Positions 49,701-64,000 of a stretch of 64,000 nucleotides of DNA are shown here, one piece after another. Within the stretch, counting starts at the first letter, position 1. Each line of letters opens with the position of its first letter. The position numbers and the translations under genes were made by a program. The notes below the pieces were generated by a model, which was not told the origin of the DNA, ran no database searches, and was given only the letters and a program-made list of their open reading frames with translations. Source of the DNA: Mycolicibacterium nivoides (GTDB lineage: Bacteria; Actinomycetota; Actinomycetes; Mycobacteriales; Mycobacteriaceae); NCBI RefSeq assembly GCF_003855255.1, contig NZ_CP034072.1, forward strand, positions 3,634,298-3,698,297, written 5' to 3'.

Positions 49701-52700
49701 ATCCGTATCGGTACCGCCCTTACGCAACCGGCCCAGCGCCTTAAGCACTGCTTTCTGCGACTCCCGCAGATAGTCCTTATCCAGCGACGCGTACGCCGCC
49801 AAGCTGGTCTCCCGGCTACCACTGATAACGGTCAAGGCTCAACTCCTTAAGCTCTGAATCCTTAGAATTGAAAACGCGGCGCGTAGCCTCGACTTGCTTA
49901 CCGAGCATCGCCGCCTGCAAACCCAGCTCAAGGTCAACCCAATAGAACTTGACCTGAGGGTTCTTAGTCATGATTGGGAAATGAACCATCACTCCCCACT
50001 TGTCATTGATCTGGTTATGCAGCGGAGTCCGAGTGTTCGTCTCCTGGTCGTAACGCAGACCCGTCCCATAAGCCGCCAACTGGCACGTCACACCCATAGG
50101 GCGCTTAGCGTCCCAGCGGCCCGTCTTAAGGTCGCCCACGACGACAAGCTCTTGGTTGTGCTTAACGCCGTCCGGCGTGGTGATCCCCGGCGGCAACGCC
50201 ATGAGGTAATCGACCGACCCGCACAGTTCCAGCTTGTCGTTAACGATCAGCATTTCCTGATCAATGAACTCGATAGGCTCAACCGCTTTGTCGTACTGCG
50301 CGAGCGGGGCCTTAAGGTGCTCCTGAACTACGCGTGGCGTTTCGCCCTTATTGCGAAGCTCACCGAGCTTATGGAACTCAGTGCCAGCGCTAGCAGCAGT
50401 GTGCTGACCGGCAGTGTTACGCGCTTGCTCAACAGCAGCTTTAAGCCGCTCTTTGCCGGAGCGGGTGCCGCCGTCGTCTCCCTTGTACCAGGGGTCGGCG
50501 TCGTACTCGTTGATAAGCGTTGCGACCTCTGAGCGCGCGGAGGCGTCCAAGAGGATGCCAACGGCTGCCTGACAGGCTGCCCAGTCGATAAGCCCATCTT
50601 TGGTGTCGAGACCTTTGCCCGCACCGGACGCCCGGCTATATCCCTTGGCGTCTTTGGAGTACCACCAGCGCTTTTGCTTTCCATCGCGCCCCCTGCCTTC
50701 GCGCCATTCCCCCGTTAGCGGACCCTGGAAGTCCGGTGGGTAAACCATCGGACGGTCCCAGTAGTCGCGCTTTACTTGATAATCAGTGATTAATCCTCGC
50801 TAACCTTCGGCGGGAACCGGACAAACCCGGCAGCGCGCTTCCACGGCTTGCAGGCCGCGATTCCCTTAACGATTCCCTGAGGGCCGTACTGGTCGACCAG
50901 AAGCCAACCATCCAGCGTCTTGACGTACATGTCGAAACATGGACCAGCGCCACAGCCGCAATCAGGTTCGTAATCCTTGCGATAAACAGTGCCGACTTTA
51001 GCCATCTTTGTGTTCCTTAACTCCGTAGCTAATCCAACGACCCGGCCCGTAACACAGGTACGAATCGGTAAGCATGATGGTCAGCGACCCCGCCGCACTT
51101 TCCTGCGGCAGAGTCTTTGATACAAAGTCGAACTTCTGTCCATCGTTAAGTAGGACGCTGACAAGATTCTTTGACGGCATCACCATGCGTCGATCTTCTG
51201 CGTCCAGCCAGTGACCTTGCCCCGGTCGGCGTCCGGACCATTTTCGAGGTAATCCTTAAACCCCCGCTTAACGATCTGGCCACGCGGCTGGGGGCGCGAC
51301 TTACCGCGCTGAATACGCGACCGGTACGGCCTCACCAGGACGAACGAATCGCCGCTGCCCAAGCCCTCACGGAACCCGCCGAAACGGTGCGCGCGGATAG
51401 ACCGGCGGTTAGGCACCCGGTAGAACTTCTCCGGCAGCGTCTCGCCCCGCTTCTTAGCCTGCGCCTCTTTGTAGCGAAGAATCGCCTCGCTAACGCTAAC
51501 CGGCATCCTTAACCTCCAAGACGGTCGGGAACATCGAGAAGAACCCGTTACGCAGCCCGCCAACCTTGAGGTCGTAGGACTTGCCCTCTTCGAGCTTGGC
51601 CCACAGGTCGTAGCTGTTCATGTGGCCGACCTCGATAGCGTCCTCAACGTCGAACGCCCCGCACGTGGTGCTAATGCGCTTAGTGCGCTTAGTGGCACCC
51701 TCGCTGTCGCTGCCGTACAGCATGTCCTTTGACTGGACCTTGCAGCCGCGCTCCCAGTGCTGATTCTGGGTGGCACACCCGACCAGCGACAACGCGCCGA
51801 CGAGCATTGCGGCGACGATTCCCTTACGCATTTTTCTTCTCCCCCTTACGGGCTTTCACAAGCTCCGTCTTGCCGGTCCGACCGGCTTTCTTGCGCGCCT
51901 CGGCGCTGTAGGTGATCAGCGCGTTTCCGTTGGGCGCGGACATTGGTCCAGGCATGTAAGTCCTCCCTCAAGGCAACAAAAAACCGCCCCCGGTTAGTCA
52001 GCTAGACTGGACCGGGAGCGGTATTGCGCGGCGGAACTGGTCACATTTGTTATCTATTCAGTGGAAGATGTTTTAGTTGCTGTTAGTGACCACAGCCGCT
52101 TAACTGGACTCCGTTTTTTGCATACGCGCTCTGCCCTTAAGCTACAGCGACACAGGGCCGCTACTGGGACTCGAACCCAGACCTCGCCATTAACAGTGGA
52201 AGCGTTGTAATTGCTGTAGGAGTCCACACGTTTTAACTGGACGCATTTCTTTGTTATCCGCAACAGTTTTAATTGCTGTTAGCGTCCACAAGTTTTACGA
52301 TACCGGGCGGCACCCGGCATTCGGAAACATTAGGAACCGTAAACGTTGATCTGCGAGTACCGCTCGCTATTGATCACGTCATTTACCAGCTCACGAGGCG
52401 TCTTACCCTCCACAGCCATGCCGAAAGTCGTAGCCGCCAAGCCAGACACCAGCGTCACGTTCCCGTCAAGGATCGTGGCCGGGAGCTGATCATGGCGCGC
52501 GTTGACGTTCCAGAACACAACGTGCGGCAGCTCAAGGCCCGCCCTCTGGAAGTCCAGCTTGGCCGACTCAAACACGCTCAGGTCGGCGCGGTTGAGCGCC
52601 TGATTGAACTGCATGTCCGACACGACGTAGAGCGTGGCCGGGACGGTGCCCGACTGCTTACCGGCCCGCAGGATCGCCTTGAACGCCGCCTCCAAGTCCG

Positions 52701-55700
52701 TCGACCCACACCAGCCAGTCGAGTGCTCGATAGCGTGAAGCTTCTGCTCCAACGTCTTACCGGTCACCTGCACCAGCTCCGGCGTAGAGGCAAACGTCAT
52801 GAAGTAGCCCTTATACGGCCCTGTGTTGCGCTCTGCGAAGTACAAAGCCAGCGACACAGACACGGACATAGGCCGACCCCACATGGACCCTGAAACGTCC
52901 GCCAGAACGATCGCGTCCTGGCCGGGGCGCGTGTAGTCCGGCAGGTTGTTCCAGAGCGTGTTAGCCGCAGCCGCATCGCCGCCCCGCACCATGTCGTACA
53001 GCTCGTACGGATACAGGGTCGACGTGTTCACCTTGGCCTCGCCACGGTCAACCGCGTCTAGGAACGCCTGGTACCGCTCACCGTCGTTGCGCCGGAACGC
53101 CTTAACGTGCTTACGGTGCGCCTGCGCCGGGAGCTTGCTGTAGTCGACGTTCGCGTAAACGCCCTCCGACATAGCGTGCTCAAGCAGGTCGATACGACCC
53201 CGCAGCGCGCTAAGCGTCTGGCGGTACTCACGCTGAGTCAGACCCAGCATTTCGCGGACCTCGATAGCCAACTCCAAGTTGGACCGGCTCTTATCGGACG
53301 GCAGCCACTTAGCCAACAGTGACACCTTCTCGCCACGCTCGTAGGCCGCAACGTCGGCGGTCCACTGCGCAGTGATCAGGTCGCGGATCGGCCCCCAATT
53401 GACTGGCCCAGCGGCGAACAAGTCGTCCCAACGCCCGTACGTCGGAATGTGCTCAACGACGCGCGACAGCTTGGCTGCCGACAAGGCACCCAGCCGCTTA
53501 ATGCCCGCGCGGAACACGTCACGCTCCCCCTGGCCCCCGCGCACATCACGCAGATAGAACAGGGTCCGCACCGCAGCCTGCGGGTCAACGCGGAACGCCT
53601 TCTCAAACAGATCAGCGCTCGCCTCGGCGCGGTCACGCATAGCGCCCGCCAAACCGAAGTAATCGACCACTGGATCAAGCGACGACTTATGCGCCTTATC
53701 GCCGTTCTCCGTGCGAGTCGTGTTGAGCTGGCCGCTTAGGCTCTGCAAAAACGTCGTCATTAGTTCTCCTTAAGGGCAAGTCGTAGTGTCATCGTGTTTC
53801 ATCACGAATTTCAGCGAGGGTGGGAAACCTGCCGCGCTCCTTACGGAAGTAATGAAGCGCGGACAGGTTCCGCCAAACGAAATTGATCATGCGTCGAGTA
53901 GCGCCCTAATGTTCCCGGCCACCTTGAGCGCCTTGTCGTGCTCTACCTCATGCTCCTTAGCGGCGTTCCGCGCCTGCGCCGCGAGCATGTTCTGAAACGA
54001 AACCTGCTCGGCCTGGTCGTTGGCGTGCGCCTCAAGCTCCGCGAGCGTGTCGCTCAGCCCCGCCGTGATAGAAGCCACGGACTTAGGGGCGACGAATACG
54101 GGCGCAGCCTTTTTGAACAGCGCCATCAGAAGATATTCCCGAAGCTCGCCAGCATCCCATCCAGAATGGGCAGGCCGGTCAGGGTCGCGGGGCCAGCCTT
54201 AGCGAAGGCATCCCCGAGAGCGACGACGAGCGGCAGCACGGACTTGAGGGCCGCGTATTCCTGCGCGGTGCCGATGACGATGGTCTCCCGGTCGTCGCTC
54301 AGCATCATGTAGTCGCCCGCCTTGATATCGACGGTGCCGTCCTCGTCAACCAGCCGGACGTGCGACAGCGAGCCGTCCGCCTCAAAGTAGGACTTGACGA
54401 TGGTCCGCTTACCAAGCGTCTCGCCGCTCACCGACGCCAGCAGGGACACGGCGTGCATGTTGCGCCCGGTGACCTTAACGCCGACCGGCAGGTCCGCGCC
54501 GGGGATCAATTGCTCGACACCCGGTTGCTTGAACAGGGACTTTTTGGACATGTTTTTCCTTAGGTTTCATGAAAGGGTTTAGGTTGCGCGTGCGTTAATC
54601 ACCCCTAGATATGCGCGCCCCATCTAGGGAGGGTTAGTTAGGCGAGGAACGCCAATCCGATCAGGACGCCGATAATGACACCAACGCAGATCAGTAGAAA
54701 GCGCCTATCGCCCGGTGTAATGCGGCTAAGCATTAGCGACCGGTCGCGCCAACGCCCGCCACAATGGGCGACGGGTACGGGTTCAGGCCACGCGCGATAG
54801 CCTCACGCTTGGCGGCGATTTCCTGCGCGTCAAGGTAAGCCTCAACGGACGGGTAACCGCGCACCTCAGCCTGACGCTTAAGCGCCTCCTGCTCAGCCAC
54901 CTTGGTCTGAGCCTCAGCGGCCTTAACATCCGCGTCAGCCTTAGCCTCCGCAGCCTCAGCGTCAGCAACGCCCTTCGCCTTAGTCGCGTTGGCCTGAGCG
55001 ATGGCCTGCTGTTCCGCAATGATCGCGGACTTGAGGTTAGGGTCAACCGGGTCAGGCTTCATCACCGTCACCTGAAAGTTGGTGAAGTAGTCGACGCCGT
55101 TAGTACGGTCCCGCGACACCTTAGGCAGCGTCTCGCGCAGCGCGTTCTGGAACTCGACGCGCACGGCCTCGTCGTTCCAAATCTTGCGCCACTCATACTT
55201 CTGCGCAATCGACACCAACGTGTTCTGCAACGGCTGGCCGACGACGTAATTCAGCAGGTCTTTCCAGCCCTGCGAAGTGGTGCCGTCATCGTTAAGCCAG
55301 CCCTGGTACTTGGTACCGAAGTCCCGATGGAACTGCTTAAGCAGCTCACAGTCCGACGTGAGGTCGAACGTCACCGTCACCGGCACCTTAAGCTCAGCCG
55401 GAGCCGCCGCATTGGACACGACGACGGTGGCCGGGGCCTCCGAACCTTGCGCGTCCAGAGCGTCGTAGCTGATCTGCCGCGCCGGGTACATGTACGCCTT
55501 GAACCCGCCGATGGGATTAAACTCGTTCGTTTCCGGCTTCATGCAGCCCTCGACGGTCGGGTCGGTCGGAATGAACGCGTAGTCCTCCACCTTGACCGCA
55601 GTCACGCCAGCCGGGACGGAAGTAGAGCACGCAACAACGGGAAGAACGGCAGCCGCCGCCAGGGCGATAGCCGCCACTTTCTTACGATTCAACGTAAGGG

Positions 55701-58700
55701 TTCCTTTCTAAAGGGATTTGTTTTTAAGGCACAACAAAGCCCCCACCAACCGGAGTCAGTGGGGGCTTAGTTGGGAAGTGCGGTTAGTAGGTCAGCGAGC
55801 CGTCCTCGATACCGGCCTTGAGCTGCGCCTGGTCGGTCTCGTCCAGCGCCTTCCACTCCTTCATGAAAGCGCCAGCCGACGTGAAACCGAAGAACTCCAT
55901 GATCTTCTTCATTTTGGTGCGATTACCTTTCTTAGAGGGTGACCCTGAGTTACAGGATCGGGGTGACGCGAAGCATGTCGTTAAGGCGCTGGTAATACGC
56001 CTCGTCTTGCTCCGACAGGTGGCGCTTAGCGAGCGCCCGCGCATGTTCCCGGCGCTCCTGCCGGGTGAGGTACTGCAACGGGTCGTTAGCTCGCCTGAGG
56101 CGACGGTCCAATACGGCGTTTCGCAACCACTGAATCGTCGCCACGATCACCAGGCCGATTACCGCCAGTAGCAGAACTGCTGCTAGTAACCTCACGGTTC
56201 TTTAACCTCTCGTCAAGCTCAGGCGCTTTGAACCCGAGCGAGTTAAGTTCCGCCTCCAAACCCCGGCGGATATCCAACTTTTCCCGCGCCTCCTGCGCCG
56301 CGCGGAAAGACCTAACGCCGATAAGCCCGGCCAACTCGGAATCAATCTCAGCGATGACTTCGAGAATGTCGTTACGCTCCGCTAGCCGTTCACTCGCCTT
56401 CATGGCGCGCCGCCTTAAGGAAGGCCACCCACCAGCGCTTATCGCGGCTGGACATGTCCCGATAGAGAACCTGATTGCTGCGACCACACGCCTCGTTGGC
56501 CTTGCGGATAGCGAAGTCGATAGCACCGCCGTACTCCCGGTCCTCCTGTTCAAGGAGGTAGCGCTTAGCTTGGAAGATGTCTGCTAAGCGTTGCGCGCAT
56601 ACCTGACGCTCCCGCTCCAACTCGTCCGGATCGGATGGCAACCAAACGTTGGTCCCCTTGACCGACAAGTTGCCGTCGGGTGAAAGGACAACCTCCCGTG
56701 CAAGGTCAGTCATCGTCGTCATCCTGCGTCCCTCCGGTGATGAAATGGGTGTTCTTAGCCATCGTGGTTTCGTCCTTATCCAGGCCACGGCACAACGTGT
56801 AACCGCCGCCCTCGTGACGCGCCAAGGACTGATAAGCGCGGTGGTAATGGCCGTGGTAGAACTCCACCGGCTTAACCGTGTCCACGACCTGCTGGATGCG
56901 AGCGCGGTGCTCCTCGGCCTTAAGCAAGTCCACCTGCGGAACCCGGCGCTTAAGACCACCGATGTTCAGGTAAATAGCCCTACCGGGCACGATGCCGGGA
57001 ATGGTGACGTTCGTCGGCGCATCGTGGGCAACGATGATGTCGACCTTGCCGGGCCGCATGGCGTACTCAAGCTGGTCGTCCTGCAACCACTCGCCCGGCC
57101 ACCAGGTTTCACCCTCCGTCGACCAGCTCCGGTCGACCGAATGAGCGCCACCCAGCGCCATCCACGTATCGCCCCACCACTTCCACCGGAAGCCACGCGG
57201 CAAGTGCGTGATGCTTGAGTAAGACATGGTGGTCAGCGGATACGACCCCGGCTTGTTGAACTGGTGCCAAAAGGCGTGGTCCTCGTGATTGCCGTCGACC
57301 CACAGAAGGTCAATGCCGGTCGTCTTAAGCTCTTTGTCGACCTCAGCGAGGAACTGGAACGTCCGCTCAATCGGTGCCCACCAGCCGAAGTCGCCAACGT
57401 GCAGAATCGTGTCTGCGCCGTTCGCCTTAGCGAAGTGGATCGCCTTGAACGCCCACGGCAGATTGCCGTGCCAGTCCCCGGCCAGCATTAGCTTCTCAGG
57501 CTGCCTCAAGTCCGATTGCAGCGTGATCGCCTCCGGCATAGCGTGCCTTTCGTTCGGCCCCCCGACCACACGTCGGAAGGATGCCCTTTTCGGATGCGTA
57601 TTCGTGAAGGTGAAGCTGGTACTCCTCGGAGTAGGAGGCTCCACATTCCAGCGGGCAAATAAACTGCTTCGCCACTTTCTGAACTCCTCGCAGTCATCAC
57701 GGTACAGCGCCTGTACCTTTGGTGTCAACTCATTCACGCCAATCCCGCATATTCCAGGGTTCGACGCGCTGCCCATGTTTCGCAGCCTCTGCGCGTTCGT
57801 TGCCTGCCGTAATCTTTCGTTTCGACCCGCCAACACAGCCGGGCAAGTTCTTACCCAAAACCACTTCGCCCCGTACCCGCATACGGTCGGAGTTAAAGTG
57901 GAACTGGATTCCGCGCCGCTTAGCTAAGGCGCTTAGTGCTCGCGTGAAGTTGACGGGAATGTCGTGGTCGCGCGGACCGCCATGCTCAAGCGCGTCTGAC
58001 AGCCATTCGTCAAGCTCGCGTTCTTTCTCCCGGCTCACGCTCCGCAGTCGTGGCCCGGTGGGTTCACCCAGATAGATAACCGCCATAGCGCGCCCTTTCG
58101 TGGTGATGTGGTGATCGGTGGTTAAGAGAATGGCCGGGAGGGAGCGCAAACAAGGCAGCGCGAACGCCACACCCTTACGTCCCGCGCCCAAGCACTAATG
58201 CCCGTTAGTGCCGTGCGCCTCAACCTCCCGGCCCAGTGCGATACCCCAGAATCGAACTGGGATGCTCCGACCCGTAGATAAGGTCACGGACCCCGCCAGA
58301 GCGTTTTCATGCGGTCACCCTCAGGTGCCAACCGCGTATCGCTACCCCGCACGTCTCCGGCTGCCTCATATATAGAGGGGACCGGTTCATTGTGCGGACG
58401 TACTCATGCTGACTTACTTGCAGGCGAACCACTCTGCCGTCTGGACACTGAACACAGACGCTCCGGCAACGGAGTTACTTCGTATAGGTCAACAGATAGA
58501 ACTAGGTACTTCTACAATGTGCAGCTGATTTGTTTAGTCAGCCTCAGGTGCTTAGCTGAAATCTAAATGAGAGTCGCGTCGGCCATCGCAATAGCGATAA
58601 TCCACGAATCCCCGTTATCGGCAGCAGCTTGGACCTTAGCGATCCATAGCCGCTGGTATTCGTTAGGTTCTGCGATGCCCCAATGTAGCCAGGGCAGTTC

Positions 58701-61700
58701 AGCAAGTGTGTAGGTGTTAAAGAGGGCAATTTCCCATTTGGCGACGGGAAGTCCGAGACGTTCCAAGACGTGACCGAAGAAGCAGCAAGGCTCTCCGTAC
58801 TCGTAGTAACCCTTACCGGTGTTACGTGCGAGTGGATTCAACATTGCGACCTTTCGCGCTTCGTTGATCACGTCTCGGAACTTTCTCATCCCCTCCCCCT
58901 CTACTAATAACTCTACGTAGTTTTCGGGGGATATGGAAACAATAGAACCGAGTTTCTGTACGGGCGCTGTACTCATGCGTGCCACGCCGCGAACAGATCA
59001 TTAAGGACGATGGCACCCAGCAGGATCAGCGCCGCCAGAGACAGCGCGGCCAGCAGGTTATCCCTAACGGCCTTCTCGGACATAGACGCCTTTACCCTCC
59101 GCGTAACGGATAGCGGCGAGGAATGCAGCCTCAACGTCCGCCCACTTTCGGCCATGTGCATCGTTGAAACGAATGACGACGGACATATCGGGCATGTCTG
59201 CCGGGTATGGATGCCCACCTTTGCGGGTTCGGATTGCGTAGGCGAGGTACTTAACGCCGGGCGAGTCCGTGGGGAACGCATAGCCGAATGCCCCAAGAGC
59301 ACAGCACTGGCCTGTTGTGACATCGTGAAACTTTCCACGGTTCCATCCGTCCTTTCTTAGCCGCTCTAACGCGGCCTTAAGTTCTTCGACAGCTTCGGTA
59401 TCGGGTTCGATGCGGGTTCTAGTCACTGGTCAAGCTCCCAAGGCAGGTCGTTAGCGAAACGCTCAAGCTCTTTCACCGGGAACAGCACCTTTGAGCCGTG
59501 CTTCTTCGCCAGCAGCTTTCCGGCCAAGCGCAGCCGGTCAATCTCAGGAACGGATAGGGACAGCATTCGTGCGGCTTCTGGGCGAGTGACAAGCAATCTG
59601 TCAGGTTCATCGGACAGAAGCGGTGTGGCGGCAGTCATCCGGCTAGCCGGACAGTTTTGCGCCGCCCGGTCCCGCTACCCGGCTCCGTGACAATGCGGTT
59701 CAACGGGACGCGGAAGTGTCCGGCCATCTTCGCCAGCATCGTCATACTCGGCTCACCGGACCAGTCGTCATCGAACGTGCGGTACACGGTGGAACGCGCT
59801 ACACCCAGCGTGTTTGCAAGCTCGGTGCGCGTCAGAATGTCGTGGTTATGCAGGAGATTCTGCACGGCGTCGGGAATCCAGCGAATTGTGTGGGCTGAGG
59901 TTTGGGAGGTTGTCGGCGTCACGGTTTGAACCATACACAGTCCGGTCCGATCCGGAAGTGTTTTGTCCGACGAATCGGACAAAATTACAGCCGTGTAAGA
60001 CCGTCTTTGCTGGTCAGCCGGGTTGACACTTGTCCCGTAAGTCGGACAAGATGATCGGCATGTCGGCCAGAGATGAAGACAATGACCTGATCGTTGTAGT
60101 GAGCTACCTGCTTAAACGGCAGGTGCGTATGCAAGAGGCGCTGAGCGCGCTGGGCATGTCCCGTTCCACCTATTACGAGCAGCGGGACAAGGGCGTGCTC
60201 AACAGCATTCCCAACCTCATGGCGGTCGCTGAGCACTTCGGCCTAGACAAGGTTGATCTGTTGGTGCGCTTCGGCCACCTGTCCAAGACGGACCTGATCG
60301 ACTTTCTAGAGCGGGAGGGTGAAGTCATAGCCGACGTGAGCGATGCGACGTTGGACCCTCCGGTGCTAACGACAGTGAGGAGACGGACCAGAAGCCGACT
60401 TAGCCGCCCCCAGGCACGCACCGATATTCCGCCTCTGTAATGCGTGTTTTACGGGAGTTTGCCGGGAGGGAAAACGGCCATTGACGGCCGGGTAACAGGG
60501 CAGTACATTCCCTGTAACGGCCTGAGCCACAAGCCGTTTCCACCCTCCCAAGGACGTGAGTCCAGGCCCTCCCGTAAAGGCACGACCCTATGCTCGAACA
60601 GTTCCACCTTGCCAATGAACTGACCCCCCTCGTGGACCACGCGCTCATGTGGACTCTCGTAGGCGCAGGAATCGCCAACCAGGTATTACGACGACAAACC
60701 TGGCGAGTGCGCTGGGAGGTAGGCACAACTGCCAGCGCCGCACTCACGCTAACCGCGCTGATCTTGCTTTCCCCCTGGCTCGGGGTGCTTAATCCGTTGG
60801 CCCCCAACACATTTACGTATAGCTATCTCCCCGCACAGTTCCTCATCGGGCACATCGCCCTAATCTGCGCCCACGCAGTCTTTTTGAGTGACCTCATTTC
60901 ACGCATGACGTGGACCCGCCGCTACAAGGTCGCGCGACTCAATGCCCATGTCAGCCTGCCGCTCACGGTGGTCTTACCAACAGTCGTCGGACTATGGCTC
61001 ACCGGCAGTCACGCAGTAATTACGCCGCTCGTGGCCGTGATCTACGTCTGGCTCCTCGCCAATACGTATTGGTTGTTCTGGTGCATCCGCACGAGCGACC
61101 CACGTACCCCGCTAATCGTGAACCTCTACCTGATCGCTACCGGCATCGCGCTCACTGCGCCCGTCCTGTCGACCATCGGGTTAGCTGAGGGGCGTTGGCC
61201 GTGGCGAATCACCGTCGTTGCCGCGATTGTCGGATATGCCACCATGAGCCTTTCGTGGACCCGCAAGCAGCGTCACCTTAAGGCCCATGTGTGGAAGCGC
61301 ATCCGCGCCCAGAAGCCGCTTAAGCGCAAGACCCGGAAGGCACCCGCGCCTAAGCAGCTCGACGGCGCAGTCTAACCAGGCAGGAGGGCGTCGAAAGCAT
61401 TGCTGACGGCGCTCTTACCCAGCTCCAAACTGACCCGCTGATACTCCCGCGTCTGCAAGATCGACGTGTGCCCCAAAATCTGCTGAATAACCCTAGCGTC
61501 GATACCCGACTCTAAGAGCATCGTCGCCGCCGTATTCCGCGCCTCATGCAGCACCACTTGCCGGGGCAACTTCTCAATCCCGGCGGCAGCCATCAACATG
61601 TTCCACTGCTCGTTGTCGTCCTCTTGGCTTAACGGCCTGCCGTCACGGTGATGCCACACCAGCCCATACGGGTTCGGGTCGGTATCTAGCCGGGAATGCA

Positions 61701-64000
61701 CCTTAAGCGACTCAGCGAGCAGTGGTGCCATCGGCACAATCCGCTCCCCTGCGTACGTCTTAGGCCGCGTCCAGAACAGCGACCGGTGGCAGGGCCGGAA
61801 CTCAAAGCCGGGCGGCGGAACAAACCTCCGCTCAGGGCAATACCCAACCCGCACCTTGCCGCACGGATACTCACCGTCCTTAGGCTCCCCGCAGCCATGC
61901 TCATACGAAAGCCGCTGCAACTGCCACGAGATATCCAGCACGCCGTTCTTAATGTCGACCCGATCCCACTCCAAACCGATCAGCTCGGCCTGACGCGCGC
62001 CGGTCATGAACGCCGCCGCCCACCGGGACGCGAGCTTAGGTCGCTTCGGGGCGTCCTCGTCGTCCCGCTTAGCCGCCGTCCGCAGAATGTGGACCGCCGC
62101 GTTCTTCTCGAATGCGCCGCGCTGCTGCTTCCGGTGCTTCGGCTTCTTGATCGCATCGCACACGTTGCGCGGAATCACGGACTCGTTGACCGCCTGCTTG
62201 AGTGCGTTGTTTAGCGCCTGATACGCCTTCTCAGCGTTCCGCGTCGAACCCTTGGCGTCTCCGGCCCCGTCCTGTAGCGCGGAGAGCGTAGAGCGGACCT
62301 GAGCGACCGTCAGCCGGTCCAGCCGGACATGGCCGATATGCGGCTTGAGGTACAGCCGAACAGTGCTCTCGTAACTCGTGTACGACTTCGGGCGAACCTC
62401 ACGCTTCTTAACGGTCAGCCAGTAGTCCAGCCACTCGCCCACCGTTCGCACCTTCCCCGGCGTGGTTCCGACCTTCCCGGCGAGCACGTCGGCGCGCAGT
62501 TTATTGAGCTTGGCAGCGGCCACCGCTTTGCTCTTGCTGGCTACTCGCTTCTGCTTCTTTTTGCCGTCAGGACCGGTCACCCAGACGATGCCGACATGCA
62601 GCCCGTTGGCGTCCTCGTACAGCCCTCCATCGCCCTTCGCGCGCCTCTTATTTTTGGCTGGCTCGTCGGCCATGTTTCGCCCCTCTCGCGGTGCCTAGGT
62701 ATCAACTACAGGTATCAACTACGGGTGAGTCATCATGAGTCCTCTAGGGACTCTAAACTCGCCTTAGCTGCATGTTTGACACCATACACCCACGTGTGCG
62801 GGGGGTGTATCTACGGGCTTTTAATCCGCAGGTCGTAGGTTCGAGCCCTACTGGGGGCACTGGTCAAGGCCGGTACCTGGAGTTTCCCGTACCCGATCCC
62901 CGCCGCACGGCGCATCGGATGCCCACACTCAGCGAGACCCAACATCTTCCCGGATGTTGGGTCTTCGCTTTTCGTGCCCAGATAGCCCCTGTCGCCAAGC
63001 CCTTCCCCTATCGATCAATAGGCCCTATCATTCGATAGGCTGGTGTGGCTTACGCCACTCCGGAAGCCCACATGGACTGCGGTCACACACGACCGATATT
63101 GCAGGACCCACGCCGTCGTCGGCGGCGCGTTGGACACTCACGAGAGGAGTTGCGGGTACCTTGCGCACCCCTGCCGAATCCCCCGACGCCACCCGTGCGT
63201 CGTTCACAGGAGCCATCGCGGCCCCGCACACCCTTGCCACCGAGGCGGGCCTGAACGCGTTCCGTGACGGCGGCACGGCGATCGATGCGGCCATCGCCGC
63301 CGCGGCCGTGCTCACAGTGGTCTACCCACACAATGTGGCGCTTGGCAGCGATCTGATCGCCCTGGTGCGTGAGCCCAACGGAGAGGTGCACTGCGTCAAC
63401 TCGTCAGGATGGGCACCGCTCGATACCGATGCGGCAACACTGCGCTCGAGGTTCGGCCGTGCCCTGCCGGCTCGTGACGTACATACGGTGACCGTCCCCG
63501 GCGGCGTACGCGGGTGGGAAGCTCTCCGCAACCATGGATCTCGGCTCTCCTGGTCCGACACCCTCGCGGCGGCAGAGGTGGCCGCCGCAGCAGGAGTGCC
63601 CCTCGCCCCGTCCGCGGCATGGCATCTACTTCATCCCGAAAACGCCGATCTGCACGGCACAACCGACTTCGACCGGGTATTCCGCCCCGATGGGCAATGC
63701 CGCCGGGCCGGGGATGTCCTGCGGCAACCCGAACTCGCCGCGAGCTTCTCACGCCTGCGCGCCGGGGGCCCTGACGAGTTCTACGCGGGCGACCTTGCCG
63801 CGAGCTCCATCGCCTACCTGCGATCACGCGGATCCCAGCTCGTTTCAGACGACTTCGCGGACTTCCGTCCCGAGATCACCGCACCACTGGAGACCACCTT
63901 CGGAGACCTCACCGTCCTGACCAGCCCGCCGAACACCCACGGTTTCATCCTGCTGCGCGTCCTTCGAGCGGTGGAGCAACTGGGTCTCGCCGACCCACTG

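Overview
The window is most of a large integrated siphovirus (prophage) of a high-GC Gram-positive host, plus about 1.1 kb of host DNA at the right end. An actinobacterial host of the Mycobacterium/Gordonia/Rhodococcus type is suggested by high GC, three WhiB-family regulators, many GTG/TTG starts, apparently leaderless mRNAs and a gene content typical of actinobacteriophages. No structural or replication gene looks broken, so the prophage may be functional. Its left end lies outside the window. Its right end is an attachment site at about 62,818-62,862, made from the 3' part of a host tRNA-Lys gene, followed by the host tRNA terminator and a gamma-glutamyltransferase gene.

Layout. 1-16.5 kb, minus strand: virion genes in classic order read right to left (small and large terminase, portal, MuF-like protein, scaffold, major capsid protein, head-tail connectors, tail terminator, major tail protein, frameshifted tail chaperones, tape measure with an NlpC/P60 domain, minor tail protein). 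16.5-21.6 kb: a long non-coding GT-rich spacer, then three plus-strand units, each with its own promoter, GTCACCAC leader and strong terminator; they encode small proteins, a MoxR-like AAA+ ATPase and one of two paralogous 280-aa proteins. 21.6-30.8 kb: small accessory genes with leaderless promoters and 12 tRNA genes, plus an ADP-ribosyltransferase-like gene next to a DUF4417 gene. 30.8-58 kb: a long, tightly overlapping minus-strand early operon. It holds replication and recombination genes (DnaB-like helicase, initiator-like protein, SSB, ERF annealing protein, RecB/Cas4-like nuclease, RusA, a DnaQ-like exonuclease), nucleotide and NAD metabolism genes, RNA-repair genes, lipoproteins and many tiny membrane or zinc-ribbon proteins. 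58-62.7 kb: two DUF6197-like genes, an excisionase, divergent HTH regulators with palindromic operators, a multi-pass membrane protein behind a very large inverted-repeat structure, and a tyrosine integrase.

The strongest find is at 51.98-53.76 kb. A Ro60-like/DUF2828 protein with a VWA-type MIDAS motif is followed on the same strand by three tandem, covarying stem-loops and then a terminator. The middle stem-loop carries a circularly permuted tRNA mimic (T-arm, closed acceptor, D-arm), which is the architecture of bacterial Y RNA (YrlA). The same phage carries a polynucleotide kinase-phosphatase, an RNA ligase and 12 tRNAs. Together these suggest an RNA repair and quality-control programme that protects translation from host anticodon nucleases. 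Next to the kinase sits a NAMPT-like plus PRPP-synthetase-like pair, the layout of phage NAD+ reconstitution (NARP1-type) systems that counter NAD-depleting defences.

A second find is regulatory. A 15-bp dyad, GTACA-N5-TGTAC, lies over the -10 box of at least nine promoters spread across more than 40 kb on both strands, and several of these transcripts appear leaderless. This looks like a phage-wide operator set. It differs from the TTGTCC/GGACAA operators next to the immunity-type regulators at 60 kb.
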